A DNA stretch of 64,000 bases from Bradyrhizobium sp. WSM1743 (GCF_000473065.1 NZ_AXAZ01000025.1:1-64000); one strand, 5' to 3'. Shown: positions 45,294 through 54,127, counted from the first letter of the stretch. Made by a program: numbers and translations. The notes: generated from the sequence alone by a model not told the origin.

Positions 45294-45956
45294 CTAGGCA
45301 GCCTGGGTGTGCTGTCCGCCGGGCCGTGAAATTTGTTGCAACGAGGCTGCGGTTGCGTCGCGTTCATGGCTTCGCGCGATATCGCCCAAGGAAAGGATGC
45401 CTACCAGCCGCTTTTGCCGATTGAGCACCGGCAGCCGCCTGACTTGAGTATCGCCCATATTCCAGCAAACCGAATCCAAGTCCTGGTCCTCGAAGCAATA
45501 CTTGACGTCGGGGGTCATGACTGCCTTGATCTGGGTGTCCGGTCCGCGGCCTTTTCCAAGCACGCGGATCGCGAGGTCCCGGTCGGTGATCATGCCTACG
45601 AGGTAATCACCTTCCGCAACCGGCAAGAGTCCAACGTCAAGCAGCGCCATCGCTTCGGCTGCCTCTCCTACCGTGTCTTCGGGTGTGCAAAGCTGAACGT
45701 CCGAGGTCATCACATCAGACACTTTCATGGAAATCCTCCGCTCTGATTGGCCTCCAACAGCCAGCGATGCATGGCGTTCCTCAACGGCGGATGAGCCATC
45801 CTGCGGCCGATCCCGCTGCCCTTCCAGCAAGGCATAACGTTCGCTTGCCGCTTCCCGCTGCTGTGCGAGGCCTTCCTGCACAAGCTGTTGGTCCCCGATC
45901 ATCTGGCCGATGATCTGTTTCGTCTGCGCTTCCAATTTCGCCCGAAACCTGGTCAT
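45294..45956 (-). CDS. CBS-pair protein with CsbD-like N-terminal extension
   Basis: The 220-residue frame has two parts. Residues 1-45 (MTRFRAKLEAQTKQIIGQMIGDQQLVQEGLAQQ) look like a CsbD-type stress protein start. Residues 77-220 are a CBS pair (MKVSDVMTSDVQLCTPEDTVGEAAEAMALLDVGLLPVAE ... GMITDRDLAIRVLGKGRG ... LVGILSLGDIARS), a module that binds adenosine nucleotides. Both the outer ATG at 45956 (AGGAGGAAGCC) and an inner ATG at 45728 (GGAGGATTTCC) have strong ribosome sites, and the linker between them looks non-coding. Two genes have probably become joined by loss of a stop, so the inner product of 144 residues may be the main one. Confidence 0.75.
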   Translation of the reverse strand: MTRFRAKLEAQTKQIIGQMIGDQQLVQEGLAQQREAASERYALLEGQRDRPQDGSSAVEERHASLAVGGQSERRISMKVSDVMTSDVQLCTPEDTVGEAAEAMALLDVGLLPVAEGDYLVGMITDRDLAIRVLGKGRGPDTQIKAVMTPDVKYCFEDQDLDSVCWNMGDTQVRRLPVLNRQKRLVGILSLGDIARSHERDATAASLQQISRPGGQHTQAA

Positions 45957-46530
45957 GGCTTCCTCCTATCGGGGTAAGGCGCCAGCCATGAGAATGTTTC
46001 TTTGCCAAGCAGGAACTGAATGCAGTAATCGGCGGAACCTTCGGGTTTAGAAATCCACTTGAAGGCAATGTTCCGCGCGACCAGCGACCTCCTTCGGATC
46101 CGTCGATTTCGTGCGCATTAAAGATAGTGGCCCCGCCATTTGCATTTGCGCAAAGTGACGGGGCCTAAGGAGCGTTCCCTCTTTCGAGGACTCCTGCTCC
46201 TCGGCCGAATAACGTGCAACGAGCGGACGCGTTCCGATGGCTCGGGCACATTTCGGAGCCACGCCACTCCGGGGTTATGCTGGCAAACCGCCCCGGCGGA
46301 AGAGAGCCCGCCGGCAGCAGGAGGCGATTAGTTGAACGGCGTCCCGAAGCTCGATCGGATCGACTTGAACATCCCAATTGCAGAAGGACGGCAGAATGAC
46401 CAACGCCAATCTGGCCGAGGCAGCTGGCCTTTCGGCGAGCCCATGCCTATAGCGCGATGCCGCTCAATAGCTTTGCCGAATATGCGCCGTTGCTCCTGCT
46501 GGACCCACCAATTGAATCTGGATGCCCAGC
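45957..46530. other. Intergenic region with one hairpin
   Basis: About 570 bases. A G/C-rich inverted repeat, GGCCCCG ... CGGGGCC, spans 46129-46166 with an A/T-rich loop. It is followed at 46166-46195 by a weaker one around AGGAGC/GACTCCT. Neither has a T run, so they are not standard terminators; they could be part of an RNA or a REP-type element. No gene was supported. Confidence 0.4.
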
Positions 46531-47253
46531 TCAGACCTCAATCAGGGCATAGGGTCGACCGGTGGGCTTCTCGATCGATCGGGCCACGTTGTAGACCCGC
46601 GCGCCTCCGGGCGTGCGGCCTTCATAGCGGCCCTGGTGGGCATGGCCATGCACCACCGCACTCACCTTAAATCGATCGATCGTTTCGCCAAGACGTGACG
46701 AGCCGAGGAACGGAAGAATCTCCAGTGGCTCGCCTGCGACCGTATCGAGAATCGGCGCATAGTGAAGAACAACGACAGCCTGCTTGCTGGCCACGGCGCG
46801 CATGGCATTTTCGAGGCGCGTCGCTTCGTTGACGGCCTCGGCGACCAGGCTCTTGACGACGGCCTCGCCGAATGAAGCAAGCATGCGGCGGCCAAACCCA
46901 CCGATGAAGCCCTTCACCCCGACGAAGGCGACGCCGTCGATTTCGTACGACTGCCCGTTGAGCAGGTGCATCCCGGCACTCTTCAGAATGCGCTTTACGT
47001 CTTCGGTCTGCCCGGACTCGTAGTCGTGATTTCCGAGCACTCCGACAACGGGAATGGAGCAGGCGCGCAAATCCTCCGCCAGAAGTTCCGCTTCCGACGG
47101 CTTGCCGAGGTCAGTGAGGTCGCCGCAAAGGACGAGCACCTGGGCCTTGGTCGAAAGCTCGGCAAAGAGCTCCCGGAAGGACAACGTGCGATCCTCCTTC
47201 ACGTGGAGATCGCCAATGGCAGCGAAAGTGAGGTTGCCGGGTTCTTCGGACAT
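46531..47253 (-). CDS. Metallophosphoesterase
   Basis: The 240-residue calcineurin-type phosphoesterase has all five motif blocks: GDLH near the N-terminus, GDLTD, GNHDY, VVLHYAP and GHAH. The ATG at 47251-47253 (MSEEPGN) was chosen; an upstream in-frame start at 47313 overlaps the neighbour. It lies 4 bases after the stop of the nucleotidyltransferase gene and is transcribed with it. The substrate is unknown. A phosphodiesterase paired with a nucleotidyltransferase could make and reverse the same nucleotidyl modification; this is inference. Confidence 0.9.
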   Translation of the reverse strand: MSEEPGNLTFAAIGDLHVKEDRTLSFRELFAELSTKAQVLVLCGDLTDLGKPSEAELLAEDLRACSIPVVGVLGNHDYESGQTEDVKRILKSAGMHLLNGQSYEIDGVAFVGVKGFIGGFGRRMLASFGEAVVKSLVAEAVNEATRLENAMRAVASKQAVVVLHYAPILDTVAGEPLEILPFLGSSRLGETIDRFKVSAVVHGHAHQGRYEGRTPGGARVYNVARSIEKPTGRPYALIEV

Positions 47254-47257
47254 CGTG

Positions 47258-48049
47258 CTACTCACTATCCTCGTCTGCGTCGACAAAACCCCATTCCTCA
47301 ATGGCCTGCTCATAATCGACCTGCGAAAACAGGCGCCCCCGACAAATCTTCACGCGCGGAGGAGGAAGCTTTAGCTGTGTCTTCAGGCGCGCGACCAGTT
47401 CGTCCATCAGCCAACGTGGCACGCAATCACGCTCGCTCGGATAGGCCCAGCGAAAGTTGAGTAGATGTGCCAGAAGCACTTCCCAATGCAACTCCATGTA
47501 GGCAAGCAGACGCCGCCAGTCGATCTGATCGTGCTGCTTGAGAATGAGATGCGCGATATCCGCGCCGTCGTAACGGTGCCGCAGCTGGACGAAGGCCTTG
47601 GACCAGATCAACTCCGTCGGGGCAATGATGCGCATCAGCGTGCCGAGTACCTCGATGCGCGGTGCGGATTCGAACCATTGGTCGGTCACCGGCGCCATGC
47701 CATGCCAGAACGCGAAGATCACATCGAAGAAGTCTTCGTCCTGGAAGACTTTGCCGAGCCAGCGTTCGTCCTCGATTTCGACGGTGTATCCGAGGTTCCG
47801 GAAGTGGTCGAGAACACGGGGATAGTCAGTCGGCTTGCAGACGATATCGAGATCTTTGGTCGCGCGCGCCACGCCGGTATAGGCGCTGAGCGCATACGTG
47901 CCTGCCAACAGAAACGGAAGATCGAGCTTCGCGAGCTCGCGCAAGGCCTGGGTGTAAAATAGCTCGGCGCGGGCCGATGACACGGTCGGCTCAGCGGCTG
48001 CATCGATCGTCTCTATAGATCCGGTGACCGGTCTGATTTCCTTCGCCAT
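47258..48049 (-). CDS. Nucleotidyltransferase, NTP_transf/AbiEii-like
   Basis: The 263-residue protein carries LLAGTYALSAYTGVARATKDLDIV, the G...RxTKDxDI pattern of MNT/AbiEii-type nucleotidyltransferases, with a second acid in DEDFFDVIFAF. There is a helical C-terminal half. Its substrate is unknown; related domains modify proteins or RNA in toxin-antitoxin systems, but no separate toxin partner is seen. It is translated just before the metallophosphoesterase. Confidence 0.82.
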   Translation of the reverse strand: MAKEIRPVTGSIETIDAAAEPTVSSARAELFYTQALRELAKLDLPFLLAGTYALSAYTGVARATKDLDIVCKPTDYPRVLDHFRNLGYTVEIEDERWLGKVFQDEDFFDVIFAFWHGMAPVTDQWFESAPRIEVLGTLMRIIAPTELIWSKAFVQLRHRYDGADIAHLILKQHDQIDWRRLLAYMELHWEVLLAHLLNFRWAYPSERDCVPRWLMDELVARLKTQLKLPPPRVKICRGRLFSQVDYEQAIEEWGFVDADEDSE

Positions 48050-48262
48050 GAAGGCTCAATCGAAGCGTATCGGCTTCGGCTATGATGGTGCCTGTTTGAC
48101 AATCGAATAGACCATGCATGGTTCCGCGCGGGCAGCTCGAAGAGCGCGCGTGTCGCTCCCCGATCAACCCCGAAGCCTGGGCGGCGGCGCCTACCAGACG
48201 TAATTTCCGGCCACGAGCCAATGTTCCTGTGCTACAATTCCGCGGGCAATGGGGATTAAGCG

Positions 48263-48490
48263 ATGCCGATCAGGCGCTTGCTGCGAGACAGCAAGCTGGA
48301 GCCGGACGAAATTGAGATTTTGACACGCGCGTTCAATCATGCGCTGCGATCGCTGAGCTTGGTCGACCGTGACGATCCACTTGCCGAAATGCTCGCAAAA
48401 AAGGTGATTGAGATCGGCGCGGCTCATGTTCACGATCCGACTGAGATATCCAAGATCGCCATCAAAGAACTTGGACTTTCCTCTAAATAG
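48263..48490 (+). CDS. Small conserved-looking protein of unknown function
   Basis: The 75-residue product (MPIRRLLRDSKLEPDEIEILTRAFNHALRSLSLVDRDDPLAEMLAKKVIEI...) is helical and soluble, with ordinary codon use. It reads divergently from the nucleotidyltransferase gene. No domain name is known to me; similar 70-80-residue proteins occur in bradyrhizobia (recollection). No strong ribosome site is visible. Confidence 0.65.
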   Translation: MPIRRLLRDSKLEPDEIEILTRAFNHALRSLSLVDRDDPLAEMLAKKVIEIGAAHVHDPTEISKIAIKELGLSSK

Positions 48491-48641
48491 GCTGCTTGGT
48501 TTTGCCGACGCTGCTCAGATCGAAAGCTATCCCTTCTTGGCGCAACCCGCCAAAGAAAAACCGAGGAGGCCGCATGAGCGGCCACATGTCCAACGGGCAA
48601 GCTGATGCGCAGCGACGAGCTCAACCGCCGCAGGTTGCACG

Positions 48642-49916
48642 ATGAAGAAGGCAATCAATTCAGCACCGTCGCGCCGCCACTTTTTGCGGCTAACGTCAAT
48701 CGCTGCGGCATCAGCCCTGGCTCCAACGGTTTTGTGGGCCGAGCAGCGAGAAGCAGCGGATTCGGCCACATCCCCGGCCACCTCCACCGCGTTCGAGGAG
48801 GTATGGCGGACCGTGCGAGACCGGTTCTACGATCCGCACCTACACGGGCTCGATTGGTCGGCGGTCCGGGAACGTTACTTGCCTGACGCCATACAGGCGC
48901 GTTCCGAACAGGCGCTGGCTAGCGTCATTAATAGCATGCTCTCCGAGCTGCATGCTTCGCACACCCGCTACTACACACCATACGAACCAGAGTACTATCA
49001 GCTTTCCGATATCTTTGCCGGCGCGCTAAGGCGCCGCGGACTGGAACGTGCGTTTCCGAGTGGCCGTATCTCCTATCCTGGCATAGGCGTCCTCTCGCGT
49101 CTCGACATGCAGGGTCGCAGCATGATTACCGGTGTTATAGAAGGCACGCCGGCGCAACAAGCCGGCCTGCTCGCCGGCGATGTGATCGTGTTCGCCGATG
49201 GTGCGCCGTTTCAGCCGGTGCAGTCGTTCCGTGGCAAGGTTGGCAAGGAAGTCGTGCTGGGCCTGCGTCGTGCCGGCGCGTTTATGCAAATATCGGTTAC
49301 CCCGGCCGAAATTGAGCCCAACAAAATGTTCTTGGACGGCTTGAAGGCCAGTGCTCGTATGATACCGGCCAACGGTCGAAGGATCGGCTATGTTCATGTC
49401 TGGTGCTACGCTGGCTCCGTGTATCAGCGGACACTCGAGCATCTTCTATCGCAGAGTCCGCTGAACGACGCCGACGCCCTGATCTGGGACCTGCGAGATG
49501 GCTGGGGCGGCGCGATTCCCGAATATCTTGATTTGTTTAACACGCGAGCGCCGACGATGCAGGTCACTGATCGCAATGGCGCCAGCCAGCTCGATAACGT
49601 GAAGTGGCGCAAGCCTGTCGCCATGCTGATCAACGGCGGCACCCGCAGCGGCAAGGAGATCCTTGCCTATGGCTTCAAGAAATATCGGCTCGGCGAGGTC
49701 ATCGGTAGCCGGACCGAGGGAGCTGTGCTCGCTGCGACGGCATTCCTCATTGGCGGGGGCTTGCTGTTGCTCGCGGTCGCGGACGTGCAGGTGGACGGCG
49801 AGCGGCTGGAAGGCGTTGGCGTCGCACCCACGATCGAGGTCGAAGCTGACTCGGCCTCCGTGGATCGTAGTGATCCTCAACTCAATCGTGCAATCGCCGT
49901 CCTATCCGAAGCCTGA
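48642..49916 (+). CDS. Exported S41-family peptidase (tail-specific protease-like)
   Basis: The 424-residue protein starts with a twin-arginine-type export signal (RRHFLRLTSIAAASALAPTVLWAEQ). It has an N-terminal helical region, a PDZ domain (GPG-type loop in GVIEGTPAQQAGLLAGDVIVFADGAPF) and the S41 core. The candidate catalytic Ser lies in GGTRSGKEILAYGFK. The downstream GSRTEGAVL lacks the GK of the CtpA Ser/Lys dyad, so this resembles the tricorn-core branch of S41. The start ATG was chosen to give a full signal peptide. Activity is likely; the target is unknown. Confidence 0.88.
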   Translation: MKKAINSAPSRRHFLRLTSIAAASALAPTVLWAEQREAADSATSPATSTAFEEVWRTVRDRFYDPHLHGLDWSAVRERYLPDAIQARSEQALASVINSMLSELHASHTRYYTPYEPEYYQLSDIFAGALRRRGLERAFPSGRISYPGIGVLSRLDMQGRSMITGVIEGTPAQQAGLLAGDVIVFADGAPFQPVQSFRGKVGKEVVLGLRRAGAFMQISVTPAEIEPNKMFLDGLKASARMIPANGRRIGYVHVWCYAGSVYQRTLEHLLSQSPLNDADALIWDLRDGWGGAIPEYLDLFNTRAPTMQVTDRNGASQLDNVKWRKPVAMLINGGTRSGKEILAYGFKKYRLGEVIGSRTEGAVLAATAFLIGGGLLLLAVADVQVDGERLEGVGVAPTIEVEADSASVDRSDPQLNRAIAVLSEA

Positions 49917-50320
49917 TCCTCGGGAGGCAGCCCTGCTGGCTCTTACACTGACCCGCGAGGACCGGACGCCACCAGTGCAATGTTGTGTTTCTTGCTCGAG
50001 CATTCGTGGGTCGTGATGGTGGGGAGCGTGTCGAACCCCCGCCCCCAACACCCGGCTCTGGTCCTGCAGCAAGCGGTAGCCTATGGCGACGGGCAGAACA
50101 GATTGTCCGTTTTGCTCGCCCTAACATCCCATTCTACGACGAGCACATCATCGACCTGTACCATCGGATCTGCGCCCTGTATCGAATGGCGTGAAGATAC
50201 AGCAAGGAAAAGTCACACAGCAATCTGGCCGTGCGAAGTCCACCACAAAAACCGTCGTACGAGTGCCGTTTTGTCTCGGCCACCATCTCGCGAAGGTGTT
50301 GGAAACAATGACTTTTTGCT
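49917..50320. other. Intergenic sequence to the left of the island boundary
   Basis: About 400 bases between the peptidase stop and the tRNA-Lys fragment. A 69-codon plus-strand frame at 49985-50194 ends in FARPNIPFYDEHIIDLYHRICALYRMA and could be a gene remnant, but it has no ribosome site and its first half is low complexity. Nothing else was recognised. Confidence 0.35.
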
Positions 50321-50370
50321 TGGTGGGCGCACCAGGGCTCGAACCTGGGACCCGCTGATTAAGAGTCAGC
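50321..50370 (-). other. 3' half of tRNA-Lys(CTT) gene, attachment-site remnant
   Basis: Read on the minus strand, 50370 to 50321 gives the anticodon arm GCTGA-CTCTTAA-TCAGC with anticodon CTT, a variable loop, the T arm CCAGG-TTCGAGC-CCTGG, the 3' acceptor strand TGCGCCC, a discriminator A and CCA. The 5' acceptor strand and D arm are absent: above 50370 the sequence is unrelated. This is what integration into the 3' end of a tRNA-Lys gene leaves at the distal end of an island. The intact gene should lie beyond the right edge of the window. The integrase gene starts 190 bases away, supporting an att site here. Confidence 0.88.
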
Positions 50371-50562
50371 GTGACCCATATTGTTGGCGCCGTCACGAAA
50401 CGATTATAGGGCAGTAAATCGCGATTTACTGCCCTATGCTTTCAAACAGTTACAAGGATTCCCTTGCGTTTTGCCCCCCCGCTGGCGATCTTTCTCGACA
50501 TCATAGTTTTTGCGTTCTGCGTGACCCAAAGTGACCCGGGTCGCGCCAAAGAGTGACCCACG
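50371..50562 (+). repeat. GTGACCC repeats at integrase promoter
   Basis: The heptamer GTGACCC occurs four times between the tRNA fragment and the integrase start: at 50371, 50521, 50531 and 50553. The last copy ends 4 bases before the integrase ATG, in the place where a ribosome site would be expected and where none is otherwise visible. This arrangement resembles arm-type binding sites of tyrosine recombinases, which also regulate their own gene. The role is inferred. Confidence 0.55.
50406..50437. repeat. Perfect 32-base palindrome
   Basis: Two exact 16-base arms (left arm ATAGGGCAGTAAATCG) meet without a loop. The centre is TCGCGA, located between the tRNA remnant and the integrase gene, and no T run follows. 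The lack of a loop and perfect symmetry favour a dimer-binding DNA site, such as an excisionase, integrase or repressor site, over an RNA terminator. Confidence 0.9.
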
Positions 50563-52122
50563 ATGTCGACCCCGCCCAAGGAAAAGAAGGCAAAGGAAAT
50601 CACGGCTAAGACGGTCAAGGCTGCGCTCCAAAATCGCGAAAAAGGAAAGCGCACAGAGTTGACCGACAGCCGCTGCAAAGGATTGCAGTTCCGCGTCACC
50701 GAAGACACCGCAATATGGACGGTCCGGGCTCGGCTGTTCGGCAAACAGCGTCGCTGGACTATTGGTAACTCGGATGTCTCTCCAGATGATGCTCGCGAGC
50801 GAGCCGGCGAGGTCCGAGCCTGGTGCCGAAGAGGAAGCAATCCGGACAAGCTCGTCACCCAATACATGACAGGCATCTCTATAGCCAAACAGATACATTT
50901 CAGTGCGGAGCGTCCTGCCCGGTCGTGGGATTGGGAGGAGGCGCTCGACAACTTCCTCGACCACATTAGCAAGAACCGGGCGCCGGAGACTTACGACGAT
51001 TACGCCCGAACATTGGGTGGTCGGTGGAGACTTGACCCTAAGAAGCGGCACGCACATGTTCCTGAGCTGTCGCGGTTCAAGGGCAAGCGGGTCAACACGA
51101 TTGCCCGCGAGGACATCGCTGAGTGCGTCGCCGACATCTGCAAGCGGGCCTATGCTCAAGGCCTGCATACGCTGAGAATATTGGGGTCGATGTGGTCTTT
51201 CCTGGGAGATGATACGCGACGCAGGCAGACCTCTGTTGCGGCCAATCTGCTCCTTCGCGTTAAGCCACCCGAAAAGCCGCAACCAGTAATCGTCAGGCCG
51301 GCACTGTCGGCACTTCAGTTGTTTGACAACGACCAGGAAGACAAACGCCGGGACGTGCCGGCGCCGCTGGAGCTGGGTCGTGCGGTTGCGATTGCAAGGT
51401 CGGGCGCGCTGGGTGAACGAGCATCTCTGGCCGTTCAGTTGCTAGCATTTTCGCTGCAGCGTCGGCGCGCAATCATCGGAAGCTATGCCATGGATTACAA
51501 GATCATGGCTGAGTGGAACGATCCAGAAGCCGACATTGTCTGGATTATCCCCCCTTTCATGCGCAAACGATCGGATAAGCGAAGGGCCAACTTTCCCCAC
51601 CTTGTGGTCCTCACCGGCGCCGGCGCAAAAACGGTCCGAAGGCTCGACGAGATTGCGATGGAGCTCGAATATCCATACCATTTTCCCGTTCGCGTCAGGC
51701 CCGGGAAGAAAACCAAGAACCCCTACGCCGATCCAAGCTTTGTCAATCATGCCTTGCAATTCATGCCCGGCGTAGACATCAGCCCCCACGCATGCCGCAG
51801 AGGATTTGGCACCCACGGTCAACGCGAGCTCGGCTTGTCGATCAGCGATTGTAAGCTGATCCTGGATCACTCCGAAGGCGCTCCTCCCGGGGACGTTACC
51901 GCTGAACGCTACGCTCTGGATCCAATGCTTCAAAAGAAGAAGCAAATTATCACGCTGTGGACGAATTGGCTGGAGCTGCAAGTGCAGGCGGCGATCGCCG
52001 CTGATCCTGGCCTGCTGAACGCCGAGGCACTGAGGGATGAGATCTATCGCGCCCGCTACGGTGAGGCACGATGGCTTAGGCGCAAATCCCAAGCTGAATT
52101 CTTTTCGGAGGCTGCGGAGTAA
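50563..52122 (+). CDS. Tyrosine recombinase (island integrase)
   Basis: The 519-residue integrase has an N-terminal arm-binding domain (KGLQFRVTEDTAIWTVRARLFGKQRRWTIG), a core-binding region (WEEALDNFLDHISKNRAPETYDDYARTL) and a catalytic domain. Key residues are an Arg in the QRRRAIIGS helix, the His-x-x-Arg box in SPHACRRGFG, a His in ILDHSEG and the nucleophile Tyr in TAERYALDP. Its place beside the tRNA-Lys fragment identifies it as the enzyme that inserted the island. It carries no usual ribosome site; GTGACCC repeats lie upstream. Confidence 0.93.
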   Translation: MSTPPKEKKAKEITAKTVKAALQNREKGKRTELTDSRCKGLQFRVTEDTAIWTVRARLFGKQRRWTIGNSDVSPDDARERAGEVRAWCRRGSNPDKLVTQYMTGISIAKQIHFSAERPARSWDWEEALDNFLDHISKNRAPETYDDYARTLGGRWRLDPKKRHAHVPELSRFKGKRVNTIAREDIAECVADICKRAYAQGLHTLRILGSMWSFLGDDTRRRQTSVAANLLLRVKPPEKPQPVIVRPALSALQLFDNDQEDKRRDVPAPLELGRAVAIARSGALGERASLAVQLLAFSLQRRRAIIGSYAMDYKIMAEWNDPEADIVWIIPPFMRKRSDKRRANFPHLVVLTGAGAKTVRRLDEIAMELEYPYHFPVRVRPGKKTKNPYADPSFVNHALQFMPGVDISPHACRRGFGTHGQRELGLSISDCKLILDHSEGAPPGDVTAERYALDPMLQKKKQIITLWTNWLELQVQAAIAADPGLLNAEALRDEIYRARYGEARWLRRKSQAEFFSEAAE

Positions 52123-52231
52123 CGCGGGCGGGCTGGATTCAATCCCTACAAGAGACATCTCGGGCCGCCGCAGCCTCTGGTCCGAGGCGATATCACCGCC
52201 GACGACGGCTCGCCTATGCAGGATGGCAAGC

Positions 52232-52517
52232 TCAGCCGCGGGCCAGCGCGGCGGCTCTCGGATTGATCGCCGTGTCAACCGCCGAATGAATGCATTCCCG
52301 CAGCCGCCGGACATAGTCCGTTCGCTCGTGAACAGGCCGGCGCATCATGAAGGACGGATGCTCCAGCCGGACCAGTGTCGGTCCGGCACGGCGACCGGCT
52401 TCGAAGCGGGCAATCTGGACTCTCTGGAGGGCCTCCCCCACGATCGCGCTCAGTCCGATCACCACGTCAGAACTGCCCAGCCGCCACAAGGCATGCCCCT
52501 CGAGTTCCTCCACGATG
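52232..52517 (-). pseudogene. 3' part of small gene split by IS21-family insertion
   Basis: This minus-strand frame reads (...)IVEELEGHALWRLGSSDVVIGLSAIVGEALQRVQIARFEAGRRAGPTLVRLEHPSFMM... to the stop. It looks like a single-domain soluble protein of about 102 residues, unknown to me. Its first codons now lie in the insertion sequence. The missing 5' end is present on the other side at 54993-55015 (ATG, CAA, CAG, CCC, GTT, GCA, CAA, TT with a good GGAG ribosome site before it). Joining the two flanks at the IS ends gives an open frame in phase. Confidence 0.6.
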
Positions 52518-52609
52518 TGTTTCGGCATGGAATAAGGACCCGGTATTCGGGGTAATCGGCATCCAATCGGGACCCCGGGACAAGGGTCCACAGTGGCTTC
52601 CATCAAGTC

Positions 52610-54127
52610 ATGGAAGCCGAGGTTGGGATGCTGGTGGTGGAGACGATTGCGAAGATCCGTCGCGCCTATTTTGTTCATGGTCAGCCCATCAAGGCGATCT
52701 GCCGGGAGCTTGGCGTATCGCGCAAGGTGGTCCGCAAGGTCATCCGTTCGGAGGCAACGGAGTTCCGGTACGAGCGAGAGACGCAGCCGCTTCCGAAGAT
52801 GGGCCCGTGGAGTGCCGAGCTTGACCGGTTGCTGGCGGCGAACGAGAGCAAGACGACGCGCGAACGGCTGACGCTGATCCGCTTGTACGAAGAGCTTCGC
52901 GGCCTTGGATATGCCGGTGGCTACGACGCGGTTCGTCGCTATGCGCGGCGGTGGAGCCGAGAGCGTGGCGCTTCGACGAGCTCAGCTTATGTGCCGTTGA
53001 GCTTTGCGCCCGGCGAAGCCTACCAGTTTGACTGGAGCCACGAAGTCGTCCTGTTGAGCGGGACCACGGTGGTCGTGAAGGCGGCGCATGTCCGGCTTTG
53101 CCACAGTCGGATGCTGTTTGTTCGGGCCTATCCGCGCGAGACGCAGGAGATGGTGTTTGACGCCCACGACCGGGCGTTCGCACTGTTCAAGGGGACTTGC
53201 CGGCGCGGCATCTACGACAACATGAAGACGGCGGTGGAGACGATCTTTGTCGGTAAAGGCCGCCTCTACAATCGGCGCTTCCTGCAAATGTGTAGCCATT
53301 ATCTGGTCGATCCGGTTGCCTGCACGCCAGCGTCGGGCTGGGAGAAGGGACAGGTCGAGAACCAGGTCGGGTTGGTCCGCGAACGCTTCTTCACCCCGCG
53401 TCTGCGCTTCAAGACATTGGACGAGCTGAACGCCTGGTTGCTCGATAAATGTATCGCCTACGCCAAGGCTCATCGGCATCCAGAGTTCACCGACCGGACT
53501 GTCTGGGAGATCTTCGAGGCCGAGCGACCCAAGCTCGTGCCTTATGCAGGTCGGTTCGATGGCTTCCATGCCGTGCCGGCCTCGGTCTCGAAGACATGTC
53601 TGGTGCGCTTTGACAACAACAAGTACTCGGTTGCGGCAAGCGCCGTCGGGCGACCCATTGAGGTCCAGGCTTATGCGGACCGCATCGTGATCCGCCAGGA
53701 CGGCCGGGTCGTTGCCGACCATCCGCGATCATTCGGTCGCGGCGAGACGGTCTACGACCCCTGGCACTATGTGCCCGTGCTGGTGCGCAAGCCCGGTGCC
53801 TTGCGTAATGGCGCTCCCTTCAAGGACTGGGTACTGCCCGCAGCGATTGAGCGTGTGCGACGCAAACTCGCCGGCGCCGACGATGGCAATCGACAGATGG
53901 TCGATATCCTCAATGCGGTGCTGACTGACGGACTGCCGGCGGTGGAAGCCGCCTGTGCCGAAGCGCTCGGTCATGGCGTCCATTCCGCCGATGTCGTTCT
54001 CAACATCCTGGCCCGGCAACGTGAACCGGCCCCACCGGCCAACATCATGGCGCCGGCTGCGTTGACGCTCCGCCATGCACCGATCGCCGATTGTGCCCGC
54101 TACGACAACCTCCGGAGGACAAACTGA
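52610..54127 (+). CDS. istA: IS21-family transposase IstA
   Basis: The 505-residue DDE transposase has an N-terminal helix-turn-helix (GQPIKAICRELGVSRKVVRKVIRSEAT), a second DNA-binding segment and the catalytic acids: Asp in YQFDWSHEV, Asp in GIYDNMKTAV and Glu in GWEKGQVENQVGLVRERFF. A C-terminal beta-barrel region follows. The full-length frame indicates activity is possible. Its stop shares bases with the istB start (TGATG). Confidence 0.95.
   Translation: MEAEVGMLVVETIAKIRRAYFVHGQPIKAICRELGVSRKVVRKVIRSEATEFRYERETQPLPKMGPWSAELDRLLAANESKTTRERLTLIRLYEELRGLGYAGGYDAVRRYARRWSRERGASTSSAYVPLSFAPGEAYQFDWSHEVVLLSGTTVVVKAAHVRLCHSRMLFVRAYPRETQEMVFDAHDRAFALFKGTCRRGIYDNMKTAVETIFVGKGRLYNRRFLQMCSHYLVDPVACTPASGWEKGQVENQVGLVRERFFTPRLRFKTLDELNAWLLDKCIAYAKAHRHPEFTDRTVWEIFEAERPKLVPYAGRFDGFHAVPASVSKTCLVRFDNNKYSVAASAVGRPIEVQAYADRIVIRQDGRVVADHPRSFGRGETVYDPWHYVPVLVRKPGALRNGAPFKDWVLPAAIERVRRKLAGADDGNRQMVDILNAVLTDGLPAVEAACAEALGHGVHSADVVLNILARQREPAPPANIMAPAALTLRHAPIADCARYDNLRRTN

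Noticed and set aside
50321..50370. Complete tRNA-Lys gene
   Set aside because: The 5' acceptor strand and D arm are missing, so only a 3' half is present.
50406..50437. Rho-independent terminator
   Set aside because: The palindrome has no loop and no T run on either side.
50434..51282. 282-codon minus-strand frame over the integrase 5' half
   Set aside because: It is the shadow of the integrase gene and has no protein motif.
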